From contig DDEN01000050.1 in the NCBI GenBank assembly GCA_002336115.1, positions 62,001 to 126,000 of the forward strand: a stretch of DNA of 64,000 bases. The letters run 5' to 3'. A program made the translations under genes and the position numbers. Positions within the stretch are counted from its first letter, which is position 1. Every line of letters starts with the position of its first letter. Source of the stretch: Chitinophagaceae bacterium UBA1953 (GTDB lineage: Bacteria; Bacteroidota; Bacteroidia; Chitinophagales; Chitinophagaceae). The notes below the pieces were generated by a model. That model was given only the letters and a program-made list of their open reading frames with translations. It ran no database searches and had not been told where the DNA came from. Shown here piece after piece: positions 17,844 to 25,294 of this stretch.

Positions 17844-17943
17844 ATAGAAACACTGATTAAACAGATGCAACGGATTTGCACTGATTTTTTCTTTTAGTTT
17901 TATCTGCGTTCATCTGTTTCATCAGCGTTATCTGTGTTTCTAT
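17844..17943. repeat. Imperfect ~100-base inverted repeat
   Basis: Outer arms ATAGAAACAC (17844-17853) and GTGTTTCTAT (17934-17943) pair perfectly. Next, 17854-17867 and 17911-17924 pair over 14 bases with one mismatch. The middle contains repeated ATCTG(C/T)GTT-like words. It lies 30 bases after murQ and may form a long hairpin in its transcript or be a dispersed intergenic repeat. Confidence 0.65.
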
Positions 17944-18050
17944 TATTATGCTTTTTTCCGGCGCAGGTTTCCTTACCTGTAACTTTCATGTTACTTGTAT
18001 TGGAGGTGCAATGATCTTTACTATAACTTAGCAATAAACATTACTTCGCA

Positions 18051-18076
18051 GCAACGTCTCTCGAAGAGGACGTTGC
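18051..18076. repeat. REP hairpin downstream of the transposase pseudogene (copy A, 3' side)
   Basis: GCAACGTC at 18051-18058 pairs with GACGTTGC at 18069-18076; between them CTC-GAA-GAG extends the stem with one bulged T. A nearly identical hairpin (GCAATGTC...GACATTGC) is at 20322-20347 in the second element. Short palindromes flanking a REP-associated transposase are that family's recognition sites. Confidence 0.8.
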
Positions 18077-18088
18077 GGATCTTCCACC

Positions 18089-18675
18089 TCACAATTCCTT
18101 TGTTAAATCTATATCCATCAATTCGGCATATCCTGTAACCTCATAAATACCATGCTCACCAGTTAAATAAAACTTTGCCGAACTGTGTACATAATCAACC
18201 GGACTACTGCTCAAATTCCATTTACCCTTGCAGGATTATTGTGAATATAATCCAGTTTCTGATACACAAATTTTTCTGTTTCGCATTTCTTCCAGTCGAA
18301 CGACAATTCCCATACATCATGTTGCTTTTGCCTGCTCTTTCTGGCAACTTCCACACTATTGCTGATTACAGCCAGTATTTCAGTTTCATTATTTTCCTTC
18401 AGGCGCTTGATTATTTCATAAGCCATAAAGCGTTTCCCGTTTCCGATAATTGTATTGATTGATTATTTTGTTTTTCTGAATCCGAGAGCTGCATGAACAT
18501 GATTGGGCATAATCACATATCCAATGATGTAATGACCGTTTAGTTTTAAATAATTAAACCAGTTATAGACAATATCATATCCATTCGTTTTTTCAATAAG
18601 CGGCAACCAGTTAACACAGGTAAATGTAATGGAGAAAATTCCTTCGCTGTATGGAACAGTTGTTTTAACAGGCAT
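18089..18675 (-). pseudogene. REP-associated tyrosine transposase (RAYT), disrupted
   Basis: Read leftward from the ATG at 18675, this is an IS200-like HUH transposase of the REP-associated group: FSITFTCVNWLPLI, then PNHVHAALGF (the His-x-His metal site), GNGKRFMAYEIIKRL, and QKLDYIHNNPAR with the catalytic Tyr. It is broken twice. An in-frame TAA follows GFRKTK at 18463-18465 where family members usually have Gln, and the same frame continues with SINTIIGNGKRF. After HNNPAR a one-base loss shifts the frame; the missing C-terminus (KWNLSSSPVDYVHSSAKFYL and on) continues in another frame to a stop at 18089-18091. REP hairpins lie on both sides. It is inactive unless suppressed. Confidence 0.88.
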
Positions 18676-18775
18676 TGTCCAAGATAAGGATTGTGTAATT
18701 GAAAGGCAACGTCCCCATCAGCCTTTTGCTAACTTTCATCTTTACCTGCTGGGAGACTGCTGCGAAAGTGAGTTG
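18676..18775 (-). repeat. 5' REP-containing leader of element copy A
   Basis: Upstream of the transposase start, the region read leftward from about 18772 contains CTCCCAGCAG, AAAGATGAAAGT, AGCAAAAGG and GATGGGGACGTTGC in the same order as 20155-20213. The left arm of its palindrome has drifted (GCAGTC instead of GCAACGT), so the hairpin is weaker than in the second copy. Confidence 0.75.
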
Positions 18776-18812
18776 GTGGCAAGCATATCACAATACCCAC
18801 GAACAGTAAGCC

Positions 18813-19136
18813 TCAACTTGCTGACATTTGCTTTTCACCCCAAGTTCTCATTTGATTAATAAACGGAATTAATTCTTTTCCTGTATCGGTAAGTGAGTAT
18901 TCAACCTTCGGTGGAACTTCCAAATAAACTTTTCTTACAATTAGCTCATCGGCTTCCAATTCTTTTAGCGTTTGAGTAAGCATTTTTGGTGTTATACCCA
19001 CCACTGCTCTTTTTAATTCCCCGTATCTCAAAAGACCATCCCTCAATATCCATAAAATTCGGCCCTTATACTTTCCACCTATTCGCTGGAAAGCATAATC
19101 AACTGCACAATGTGCCTTTTTACTTTTATTCTTCAT
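18813..19136 (-). CDS. HxlR-family transcriptional regulator
   Basis: A winged-helix protein of 107 residues. HxlR hallmarks are an early Cys (HCAVDYAF), IGGKYKGRILWIL (normally GGKW), LRYGELKRAVVGITPKMLTQ (recognition helix), LKELEADELIVRKVY and the wing VPPKVEYSLTDTGKEL. The N-terminal Cys near residue 10 is the position used for thiol or electrophile sensing in several HxlR proteins, but sensing here is inference. It is divergent from a CPBP protease gene with 140 bases between, and both lie between two inverted REP-transposase elements. Confidence 0.9.
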   Translation of the reverse strand: MKNKSKKAHCAVDYAFQRIGGKYKGRILWILRDGLLRYGELKRAVVGITPKMLTQTLKELEADELIVRKVYLEVPPKVEYSLTDTGKELIPFINQMRTWGEKQMSAS

Positions 19137-19155
19137 TTATTTAAAAATTTAAACT

Positions 19156-19187
19156 ATTGATAATCAATAATACTATCGTTTTAGTAT
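19156..19187. promoter_or_regulatory. Candidate HxlR operator region
   Basis: Two small palindromes lie in the divergent intergenic region: ATTGATAATCAAT (19156-19168) and ATACTA...TAGTAT (19170-19187). The second contains ACTATCGTTTTAG (19172-19184), which recurs as ACTATCTTTTAG upstream of the other HxlR gene at 63160-63171. Confidence 0.45.
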
Positions 19188-19276
19188 GTAGGCTACTTTA
19201 TTGTATGTACTTGCTGTAAATGTAACAAGGAGTTTTATTTGTATAAAATTTTAAATACAATAAATCAAAAGAAACA

Positions 19277-20131
19277 ATGAATGTATTAATTAAAAGAATG
19301 CTGTATTTTCCAATAACAAAAATTATCATTGGAATCAGCGTTCCTTTTTCTCTATTTGTCGTAATTCAAAACTTTGTATTAAAACCATTTTTTTACAGCA
19401 TTATTCAGGATAAAAGTATTGCGGCCCCAATTATTCATTGTATTTCATTAATTGTATTATTAGTTAGCTATTCCTATTTATTTCGTTTTTATGATAAAAG
19501 AAAAATAACAGAGCTATCCACAAAATATTTGCTTAAAGAAATGTTTGGAGGGTTTTTCTTCGGTTTTTTTACAATTTCATTATCTATTTTTATTTTATAC
19601 TTATTAGGGAATTATCAGGTTATTAGTTTCTCAACAACTCACTACTCCATAAAGTTTTTCACGATATTAATGTTTGCGGCCATTGTTGAAGACTTATTTC
19701 ATAGAGGATTAATAGTAAGGGTGTGTGAAAATTGGTTAGGTACCAATGTAACCCTTGTTATTGCAATGTTAGTAGAACTTCAACATATTTATAATCCAAA
19801 TTCCAACCTATTTAGTATTTTTTATTATTTTATTTGGGGATTTACTATGGCCATGATGTTTATCTATACTAAAAGAATTTGGCTACCTTATTTCTTCCAT
19901 ATAGGATGGAATTTTGCCCAGCCTTTTTATGGCTCAAATCTCACCGGGACAAATGATATGGGCACTATCATTCAGTCAAAATTCAATGGATCTGAACTAC
20001 TAACAGGTGGTGCAGTTGGAATTGAAGGTTCAATTTTTACAGCATCTTTTCTGTTGCTTATAGGAATCATATTTTATTATCGGGCAAAACAAGAGGGTAA
20101 AATTGTAAAAAGCAAACTATTTAAAAGATGA
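19277..20131 (+). CDS. CPBP-family intramembrane protease
   Basis: A polytopic protein of 284 residues with about seven hydrophobic segments. CPBP (CAAX protease / bacteriocin-processing) motifs sit in the second half: IVEDLFHRGL (about 137-146, the EExxxR motif with Asp as second acid), VELQH (about 166-170, the xxxH motif) and FFHIGWNFAQP (about 206-216, the HxxxN motif). Family members cleave within the membrane or modify peptide processing; some give bacteriocin immunity. The substrate is unknown. It is divergent from an HxlR regulator that may control it, and it is followed by the deleted REP element. Confidence 0.83.
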   Translation: MNVLIKRMLYFPITKIIIGISVPFSLFVVIQNFVLKPFFYSIIQDKSIAAPIIHCISLIVLLVSYSYLFRFYDKRKITELSTKYLLKEMFGGFFFGFFTISLSIFILYLLGNYQVISFSTTHYSIKFFTILMFAAIVEDLFHRGLIVRVCENWLGTNVTLVIAMLVELQHIYNPNSNLFSIFYYFIWGFTMAMMFIYTKRIWLPYFFHIGWNFAQPFYGSNLTGTNDMGTIIQSKFNGSELLTGGAVGIEGSIFTASFLLLIGIIFYYRAKQEGKIVKSKLFKR

Positions 20132-20154
20132 ATTTGAAAGATGTTTTTTGCTTC

Positions 20155-20347
20155 GCAGCAACGTTTCCCAGCAGTTAAAGATGAAAGTGAGCAAAAGGTT
20201 GATGGGACGTTGCGTTGCATTTGCACAATCCTTATCTTAGGCTATGCCTCTTAAAACGACTGTTCCACAGATCGAAGGAGTATGGTAAGGTTTAATAAAT
20301 AAAAAGAAACGTTTCAATAACGCAATGTCCTCTTCGAGAGACATTGC
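20155..20347 (+). mobile_element. Internally deleted REP-transposase element (copy B)
   Basis: A non-autonomous derivative of the element at 18051-18775, in opposite orientation. It has an intact 5' REP hairpin (GCAACGT at 20158-20164, ACGTTGC at 20207-20213, with inner CCCA/TGGG), the leader TGCACAATCCTTATCTTAG and a 14-codon transposase start MPLKTTVPQIEGVW with stop (20244-20288). The HUH-bearing remainder is missing, and a 3' REP hairpin GCAATGTC...GACATTGC follows at 20322-20347. By eye its first 135 bases match the leader and start of copy A over most positions. Confidence 0.82.
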
Positions 20348-20360
20348 TACGAAAGAAAAC

Positions 20361-20471
20361 CGGATTTGAGAAAACTTACAAAGATACTTTAGAGTGGCAG
20401 CAACAATTGGCTAAGCTCAATGTGAATCATAAAGTTGTTTATGATGTGTTTGATATTATTCTGTTCTTTTA
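20361..20471 (+). pseudogene. Possible C-terminal coding remnant
   Basis: Just after the deleted element an open frame without a start codon encodes about 37 residues that look protein-like (KTYKDTLEWQQQLAKL, then NHKVVYDVFDIILFF) and ends with TAA. It may be the 3' end of a gene cut by the element. The family is not recognised, and a chance frame is possible. Confidence 0.3.
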
Positions 20472-20506
20472 AAAATCAGCTCAATTTTTTTTCTACTGTA
20501 CAAGTG

Positions 20507-20527
20507 TCCCGACGATAAATGTCGGGA
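20507..20527. repeat. Short palindrome upstream of rnpB
   Basis: CCCGAC (20508-20513) and GTCGGG (20521-20526) form a 6-base stem over a GATAAAT loop, extended by T-A at the ends. No T-run follows, so it is more likely a dispersed intergenic palindrome than a terminator. Confidence 0.45.
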
Positions 20528-20622
20528 TGCAGGCCAAAAGGGTCTGCATTCGATGCCAATGCAGCCCAATAGCAGCACTAAACTCTGCTCCATAACATTT
20601 CTTCTTCGTACTTTTGCTGTTG

Positions 20623-20963
20623 CTGCAAGCTAAGCTATCGTTCCTGCTTTGGCGGGAGAGGAAAGTCCGGACAGCTCAGAGCAACGCACCGGTGAAGAGC
20701 CGGGTGATGCCAAAAGCGTCAACAGAAAGTGCCACAGAAAATAACTACCTCTTTGGAGGAAAAGGTGAAAATGTGAGGTAAGAGCTCACAACTTTTTATG
20801 GCAACATACAAAGTGGGTAAACCTTGCGTGCTGAAATGCCACATAAACCGTCGCCTGAGAGCGGCTCGTTCAATGACGGAGGGTAGGCAGATTGATTGCG
20901 CAGTGCAAATTGCGTAACAGATAAATGATAGCTCACGACAAAATCCGGCTTACAGGCTTGCAG
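20623..20963 (+). ncRNA. rnpB: RNase P RNA
   Basis: The catalytic RNA that removes tRNA 5' leaders. Conserved parts are seen in order: GAGGAAAGTCCGG at 20658-20670, ACAGAAA near 20703, GGTAAGAGCTCAC near 20778, AACCGTCGCCTGAGAGCGGC near 20847, the purine-rich GACGGAGGGTAGGC near 20876, and AAATCCGGCTTACAG near 20941. The ends are set by the P1 helix: CTGCAAGC (20623-20630) pairs with GCTTGCAG (20956-20963). A length of about 341 bases fits bacterial type A RNA. It has no protein-coding potential and is followed by a long hairpin (20976-21069). Confidence 0.95.
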
Positions 20964-20975
20964 TAATTTTATTTG

Positions 20976-21076
20976 AGGCTGTTTTTAAAAGTCAGTTTTA
21001 CACAACGAAACAAAGAATACGAAGTATTATTATCTGTGAGCTTTGTGTGAAATTCTTTTGAAACAGCCTTTTCTTT
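20976..21076 (+). terminator. Long structured trailer / terminator after rnpB
   Basis: AGGCTGTTT (20976-20984) pairs with AAACAGCCT (21061-21069), and inside it TTAAAAG/CTTTT, TTTACACAA/TTGTGTGAAA and AATAC/GTATT can pair in nested order, giving one long hairpin. TTTTCTTT follows on the plus strand. It probably ends rnpB transcription, and may also serve the converging DinB-like gene. Confidence 0.55.
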
Positions 21077-21584
21077 ACACGTACCGTTCTTTATATACCT
21101 GTATATGATGTATTACATGCCCGACCATAATATAACCAAGTGCATTAACGGTTACAAGATGATCGTTTAACTTCCCTTTTTTTGAAAGATCGGTATTGGT
21201 AAGATTGTTAAAGAAGTACTCTGTTGTTTTTCTTACTGCAAGCATTTCCTGCCGCAGCGAATCAATTGTGCGGTTCTGCACATTGGCTTCTTTTGCAAAA
21301 ACATTTTCATCAAAACTTGTAAGAGGTTGAGTGCTGCCCCGTGCAATCCATAACGACCGGAATGTAAATATCCTTTCTGTATCAATGATGTGCTGTAGCA
21401 ATTGCTTCACTGTCCATTTACCTTCGGCATAAGAATAATCGGCTTTTGTATCGGGAATTGACTGCAAAAAATCTTCGAGCAGTAGCTGCTGGTTTTTAAA
21501 CGCACTGTTTATATCATCTTCTTTAACTTTCATGATATAGTGTGCGCTGTATAACGAATAATCTGTTGGCTTTGGCCTTGCCAT
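21075..21584 (-). CDS. DinB-like (YfiT/DUF664-type) putative metal-dependent protein
   Basis: A 169-residue four-helix-bundle protein from the ATG at 21584 (MARPKPTDYS); in-frame extension upstream to 21650 would cross a terminator hairpin and is rejected. The three-His pattern of DinB/YfiT proteins is visible: KWTVKQLLQHIIDTER (first His), and GHVIHHIQVYKERY near the C-terminus, with ARGSTQPLTSFDENVFA between. Members include thiol (bacillithiol or mycothiol) transferases and uncharacterised hydrolases; the name from DNA-damage induction does not prove a repair role. Reaction unknown. Confidence 0.85.
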   Translation of the reverse strand: MARPKPTDYSLYSAHYIMKVKEDDINSAFKNQQLLLEDFLQSIPDTKADYSYAEGKWTVKQLLQHIIDTERIFTFRSLWIARGSTQPLTSFDENVFAKEANVQNRTIDSLRQEMLAVRKTTEYFFNNLTNTDLSKKGKLNDHLVTVNALGYIMVGHVIHHIQVYKERYV

Positions 21585-21636
21585 AATTTCAAATTGGTGA
21601 GTGAAAGTAAAGAATAAAATCAACTTGAAATAAAAG

Positions 21637-21685
21637 AGCCACGAAAACACAGGTTATTAAAAAATCAATTTGTGTTTTCGTGGCT
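21637..21685 (-). terminator. Terminator of the S8 protease gene
   Basis: A perfect 15-base inverted repeat, AGCCACGAAAACACA (21637-21651) and its complement (21671-21685). Read leftward it is followed by CTTTTATTT. It lies between the protease stop (21715) and the DinB-like start (21584). Confidence 0.85.
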
Positions 21686-21714
21686 TTCTTACTTTAGAAT
21701 ATCCTGTGTAAGGT

Positions 21715-23409
21715 TTATCCTTTTCTTTTCTTCTTCACTTTTGGTTGAGGGGCGGGAGCAGGGCTTACCGATTTATTGCGTTCTCCTTTAAGTGTTGAAG
21801 CTATTTTAATAGATTCATAAGCATTAATAATTCCGCCAGTGCGGCTGAAATCAGCAAAATCTTCTTTTGTTTCAGCACCCGGTTTTGTTACTTCTGTTTT
21901 TGGATTTTGGGTGCCTTTTTCAATACAATACTTTACCTGTTCCGCAGTAAGGTTGGGATAATATGAAAGTATAAAAGCTGCTAAACCTGCCACTACAGGG
22001 CTGGCCATACTTGTTCCCTGTGCAAAGCCATAGGTGTTACCACCGGGAATAGTTGAATAGATTTTTACACCAGGTGCAAAAACATCGACTTCTTTTTTAC
22101 CATAGTTACTAAAATCGGCTGCGAGTCCGCCGGTTTTAGGATCACCACTTGCACCAACAGTAATAAAGTTGGGTGCTTTCATTTTTGTATCGGCAAATGT
22201 TGGGTTGGGGTAGTTTTCTGTACTGTCAACATTTTTCCCGTCATTACCTGCGGCATGTACAAGCAACACACCTTTGCTTTGAGCATAGCGAACAGCATCA
22301 TCTACCCATTTCTTTTGAGGAGAAAAGCTTTTGCCAAAGCTCATGTTAATGATTTTTGCACCATTATCAACCGCATAGCGTATGGCAAGAGCAATGTCTT
22401 TATCATGTTCATCGCCGTCGGGCACTGCACGTATCATCATAATGCGTACATCAGAAGCCACACCATCCATACCAATGCCATTGTTACGCACAGCACCAAT
22501 AATACCGCTTACATGTGTACCATGGAATGGAGTATTCGCCATTACATCGGGATTACCATAATAACGGTCGTTGAAATCATCATAATTATCCTTTACAATA
22601 TCTCCTCTGAAATCTTTTGGTGCAACAGTAGGCCCATCAGCTTTCCTTTCCTGACCTTTATAATAACTTTCAAATTCATCCATCAGAAAATGATTGGTGG
22701 CATCCATCATATCAAAACCTTTGAACAATGCCATCATGGTAGATTTTGAATCTGATTCTTTTGAGTTGGATGGTTTGAAAGTGATGAGATCATTGCCAGT
22801 GTATTCCTTTTTAAACCTTAATTGCAGAATGCTGTCGGCATCGCCTGATTTCCTGTACAAACCACGGAGAAACAGTACCTGCGACTGTGCTTCGGTTGAT
22901 CCATTTTCAAGATCGCCTTTTGTTTTTTTGAATAAAGTATATTCTTCTTTTTCTTTGGCAGACAATTTTGATTCATCCACATTGCCGCCGTACTTGGCTT
23001 TTAATGAATGATAAATGCGGGCAGCTTCGTATGAATCTTCGCCTACATTTTTTCCGTCTTTATTACCCAGAAAGTTCCATCCATATACATCATCTACATA
23101 ACCATTCTTATCATCATCAATTCCATTACCGGGAATTTCTTTGGGATTATGCCAGAGAATTGGTTTTAGATCTTCGTGCAGGGTATCAACACCACTGTCT
23201 ATAATGGCTACAATAACTGTTGAGCTTTTTTTGTTTTTCACAAATTCATAGGCCTGCTGCATGCTGATGCCATAATAACCATCAGTCGTTTTATCTTTTA
23301 AATGCCAGCCTTTAAATTCATCATCTTTAGCCGCAGTTTGCGCAAAAGAAAAGGATGCGGACAGGGTAAAGATTCCTAACGCAATAAGGGTTTTGTTCGA
23401 TTTGTTCAT
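21715..23409 (-). CDS. S8 (subtilisin-like) secreted serine peptidase
   Basis: An exported peptidase of 564 residues with signal peptide ending near SFSFAQ. The catalytic triad is Asp in VIVAIIDSGVDTLHEDL (about 70), His in FHGTHVSGIIGA (about 297) and Ser in GTSMASPVVAG (about 468), with oxyanion Asn in VHAAGNDGKN. The spacing between Asp and His is about 225 residues, against about 30 in subtilisin, because of a large charged insertion (about 85-290). There is no pro-domain and no T9SS C-terminal domain; the C-terminus is a Lys/Pro-rich tail (APAPQPKVKKKRKG). It is a single-gene unit with its own terminator. Confidence 0.92.
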   Translation of the reverse strand: MNKSNKTLIALGIFTLSASFSFAQTAAKDDEFKGWHLKDKTTDGYYGISMQQAYEFVKNKKSSTVIVAIIDSGVDTLHEDLKPILWHNPKEIPGNGIDDDKNGYVDDVYGWNFLGNKDGKNVGEDSYEAARIYHSLKAKYGGNVDESKLSAKEKEEYTLFKKTKGDLENGSTEAQSQVLFLRGLYRKSGDADSILQLRFKKEYTGNDLITFKPSNSKESDSKSTMMALFKGFDMMDATNHFLMDEFESYYKGQERKADGPTVAPKDFRGDIVKDNYDDFNDRYYGNPDVMANTPFHGTHVSGIIGAVRNNGIGMDGVASDVRIMMIRAVPDGDEHDKDIALAIRYAVDNGAKIINMSFGKSFSPQKKWVDDAVRYAQSKGVLLVHAAGNDGKNVDSTENYPNPTFADTKMKAPNFITVGASGDPKTGGLAADFSNYGKKEVDVFAPGVKIYSTIPGGNTYGFAQGTSMASPVVAGLAAFILSYYPNLTAEQVKYCIEKGTQNPKTEVTKPGAETKEDFADFSRTGGIINAYESIKIASTLKGERNKSVSPAPAPQPKVKKKRKG

Positions 23410-23514
23410 TTACACTTTTTTATATGATTGTAAAATTGCAGGAAAGCATTGAATACTTAAATACCGTTTAGCCACATTTTACAGTTTTTTACATTAACCG
23501 TTTCATAAGGTTTG

Positions 23515-25041
23515 TCAGAGATCAAATTTAATGCCCTGCGCCAACGGTAAATCAGACGAATAATTGATGGTATTGGTTTGCCGGCGCATATAATTTTTCC
23601 AGGCATCGCTGCCACTTTCCCTGCCACCACCGGTTTCTTTTTCACCGCCAAATGCACCACCAATTTCTGCACCGCTGGTTCCGATATTGACGTTGGCAAT
23701 ACCACAATCGCTTCCGGCTACAGATAAAAACTGTTCTGCCTCACGCAGATTTAACGTCATAATGGAAGATGACAAACCCTGCGGTACTTCGTTCTGTATT
23801 GTAATGGCTTCATCAATGGTTTTATATTTCAGCAAATACAAAATGGGAGCAAAGGTTTCGTGCTGTACAATTTTGAAATTCGGTTTTACTTCGGCAATAC
23901 ATGGTTTTACATAACAGCCGCTTTCGTAACCAATACCATCCAGCACACCACCTTCCACAATAAAATGTCCTCCTTCGGCTTTGCATTGTTCAATCGAAAA
24001 CAAATAAGCATTCACCGCATCTTTATCAATGAGCGGGCCAACATGATTGCTTTCGTTGAGCGGATCGCCAATGCTTAACTGTTTATATGCTGCAACTAAT
24101 TTTTCCTTTACTGTATTATAAATGCTTTCGTGAATAATTAACCTGCGGGTAGTTGTGCAACGTTGACCGGCAGTGCCAACAGCACCAAACAATGCACCAC
24201 GAACAGCAATATTCAGATCGGCATGTTCGCTGATGATGATGGCATTGTTACCGCCAAGTTCTAATAAGCTACGCCCCAAACGTTCAGCAACCGCTGTACC
24301 CACAGCTTTGCCCATTCTTGTACTCCCTGTTGCTGATATTAATGGTATCCGCTGATCGTGACTCATCCATTCTCCAATTTCCCGGCCACCTTGTATTAAA
24401 CAGCTTACACCTTCAGGCACATTGTTTCTTGCAAATACTTCCGAAACAATATGCTGACAGGCAATGCCACAAAGCGGAACTTTTTCACTCGGCTTCCATA
24501 CACACACATCACCACAAACCCAGGCAAGCATGCTGTTCCAGCTCCATACTGCCACAGGAAAATTAAATGCTGATATAATTCCAACAATTCCTAACGGATG
24601 CCATTGCTCGTACATACGATGAAGCGGACGTTCGCTGTGCATTGCAAGCCCATGAAGCTGACGGGAAAGGCCAACAGCAAAATCGCAGATGTCAATCATT
24701 TCCTGTACTTCACCATAACCTTCCTGCAAACTTTTTCCCATTTCATACGATACCAGTTTGCCAAGCGGTTCTTTTTTTGCACGCAAAGCTTCGCCAACCT
24801 GCCTTATAATTTCACCACGTTTTGGTGCAGGCCATGTTCTCCATATTTTAAAGGCTTCTTCTGCCTTCTTAATCACAGTTTCATAGGCTTCTTTATCTGC
24901 AAGGTTAACAGTTGCTATTGTCTTTGCATCTACAGGAGAAACAGAAGGAATGTTTTCACCGCCCTGTTTAAACCAGTTTGTACCGGTTGAAACGGCAGCA
25001 TTTTCATCTTTAATTCCAAGTTGTCGTAAAATGTCAAGCAT
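23515..25041 (-). CDS. ALDH7-type (antiquitin-like) aldehyde dehydrogenase
   Basis: NAD-dependent aldehyde dehydrogenase of 508 residues. Motifs: SAFNFPVAVWSWN, WKPSEKVPL, SATGSTRMG, general-base Glu in LLELGGNNA (about 260) and nucleophile Cys in GTAGQRCTTTRR (about 295). The C-terminal run NIGTSGAEIGGAFGGEKETG and GRESGSDAWKNYMRRQ is the hallmark of ALDH7A1, which oxidises alpha-aminoadipate semialdehyde in lysine catabolism; bacterial members also act on related semialdehydes. No other lysine-degradation gene is nearby, so the pathway is inferred from family alone. Confidence 0.93.
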   Translation of the reverse strand: MLDILRQLGIKDENAAVSTGTNWFKQGGENIPSVSPVDAKTIATVNLADKEAYETVIKKAEEAFKIWRTWPAPKRGEIIRQVGEALRAKKEPLGKLVSYEMGKSLQEGYGEVQEMIDICDFAVGLSRQLHGLAMHSERPLHRMYEQWHPLGIVGIISAFNFPVAVWSWNSMLAWVCGDVCVWKPSEKVPLCGIACQHIVSEVFARNNVPEGVSCLIQGGREIGEWMSHDQRIPLISATGSTRMGKAVGTAVAERLGRSLLELGGNNAIIISEHADLNIAVRGALFGAVGTAGQRCTTTRRLIIHESIYNTVKEKLVAAYKQLSIGDPLNESNHVGPLIDKDAVNAYLFSIEQCKAEGGHFIVEGGVLDGIGYESGCYVKPCIAEVKPNFKIVQHETFAPILYLLKYKTIDEAITIQNEVPQGLSSSIMTLNLREAEQFLSVAGSDCGIANVNIGTSGAEIGGAFGGEKETGGGRESGSDAWKNYMRRQTNTINYSSDLPLAQGIKFDL

Positions 25042-25151
25042 AATATATCTTTTATAATGCTGTAAATATCCTGAAAACTTTTTCAGCGGAGAAACCTTTT
25101 TGTGTAACGAGTGTGAACATCAAAAAAAAGAGTGATGTTTATGATTAAAAA

Positions 25152-25178
25152 ACAACCGCTGGCTTATATAACGGCTGT
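25152..25178 (-). terminator. Terminator of the BtuB-like receptor gene
   Basis: ACAACCG (25152-25158) and CGGCTGT (25172-25178) form a 7-base stem with one mismatch. Read leftward it is followed by TTTTTTAATC. It lies about 115 bases after the receptor's stop, beyond two other hairpins. Confidence 0.55.
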
Positions 25179-25205
25179 CTGATCTGTAATTTTTATTAAT
25201 ACACA

Positions 25206-25281
25206 GGGTTGAAAACCTTTAAAAGGTTGTCAACCCTTTATTAAAGAAACGATGTCACCCCCCGGCTTTAATAAAGGCGGG
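25206..25281. repeat. Two adjacent intergenic palindromes
   Basis: The first (25206-25236) has outer arms GGGTTGA/TCAACCC and inner arms AACCTTT/AAAGGTT with single mismatched bases between. The second (about 25260-25280) has CCCG..CTTTA/TAAAG..CGGG with a G-G mismatch. Both lie just downstream of the receptor stop and look like dispersed Bacteroidota intergenic palindromes. Confidence 0.55.
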
Positions 25282-25294
25282 CAGGTTGCAATAC

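Noticed and set aside
18051..20347. Reading the region as an intact IS200-type insertion sequence
   Set aside because: The transposase carries a stop and a frameshift, and the hairpins are REP-type sites next to a REP-associated transposase.
21585..21650. N-terminal extension of the DinB-like protein
   Set aside because: It would begin inside the perfect terminator hairpin of the S8 protease gene; the internal ATG at 21584 gives a normal family N-terminus.
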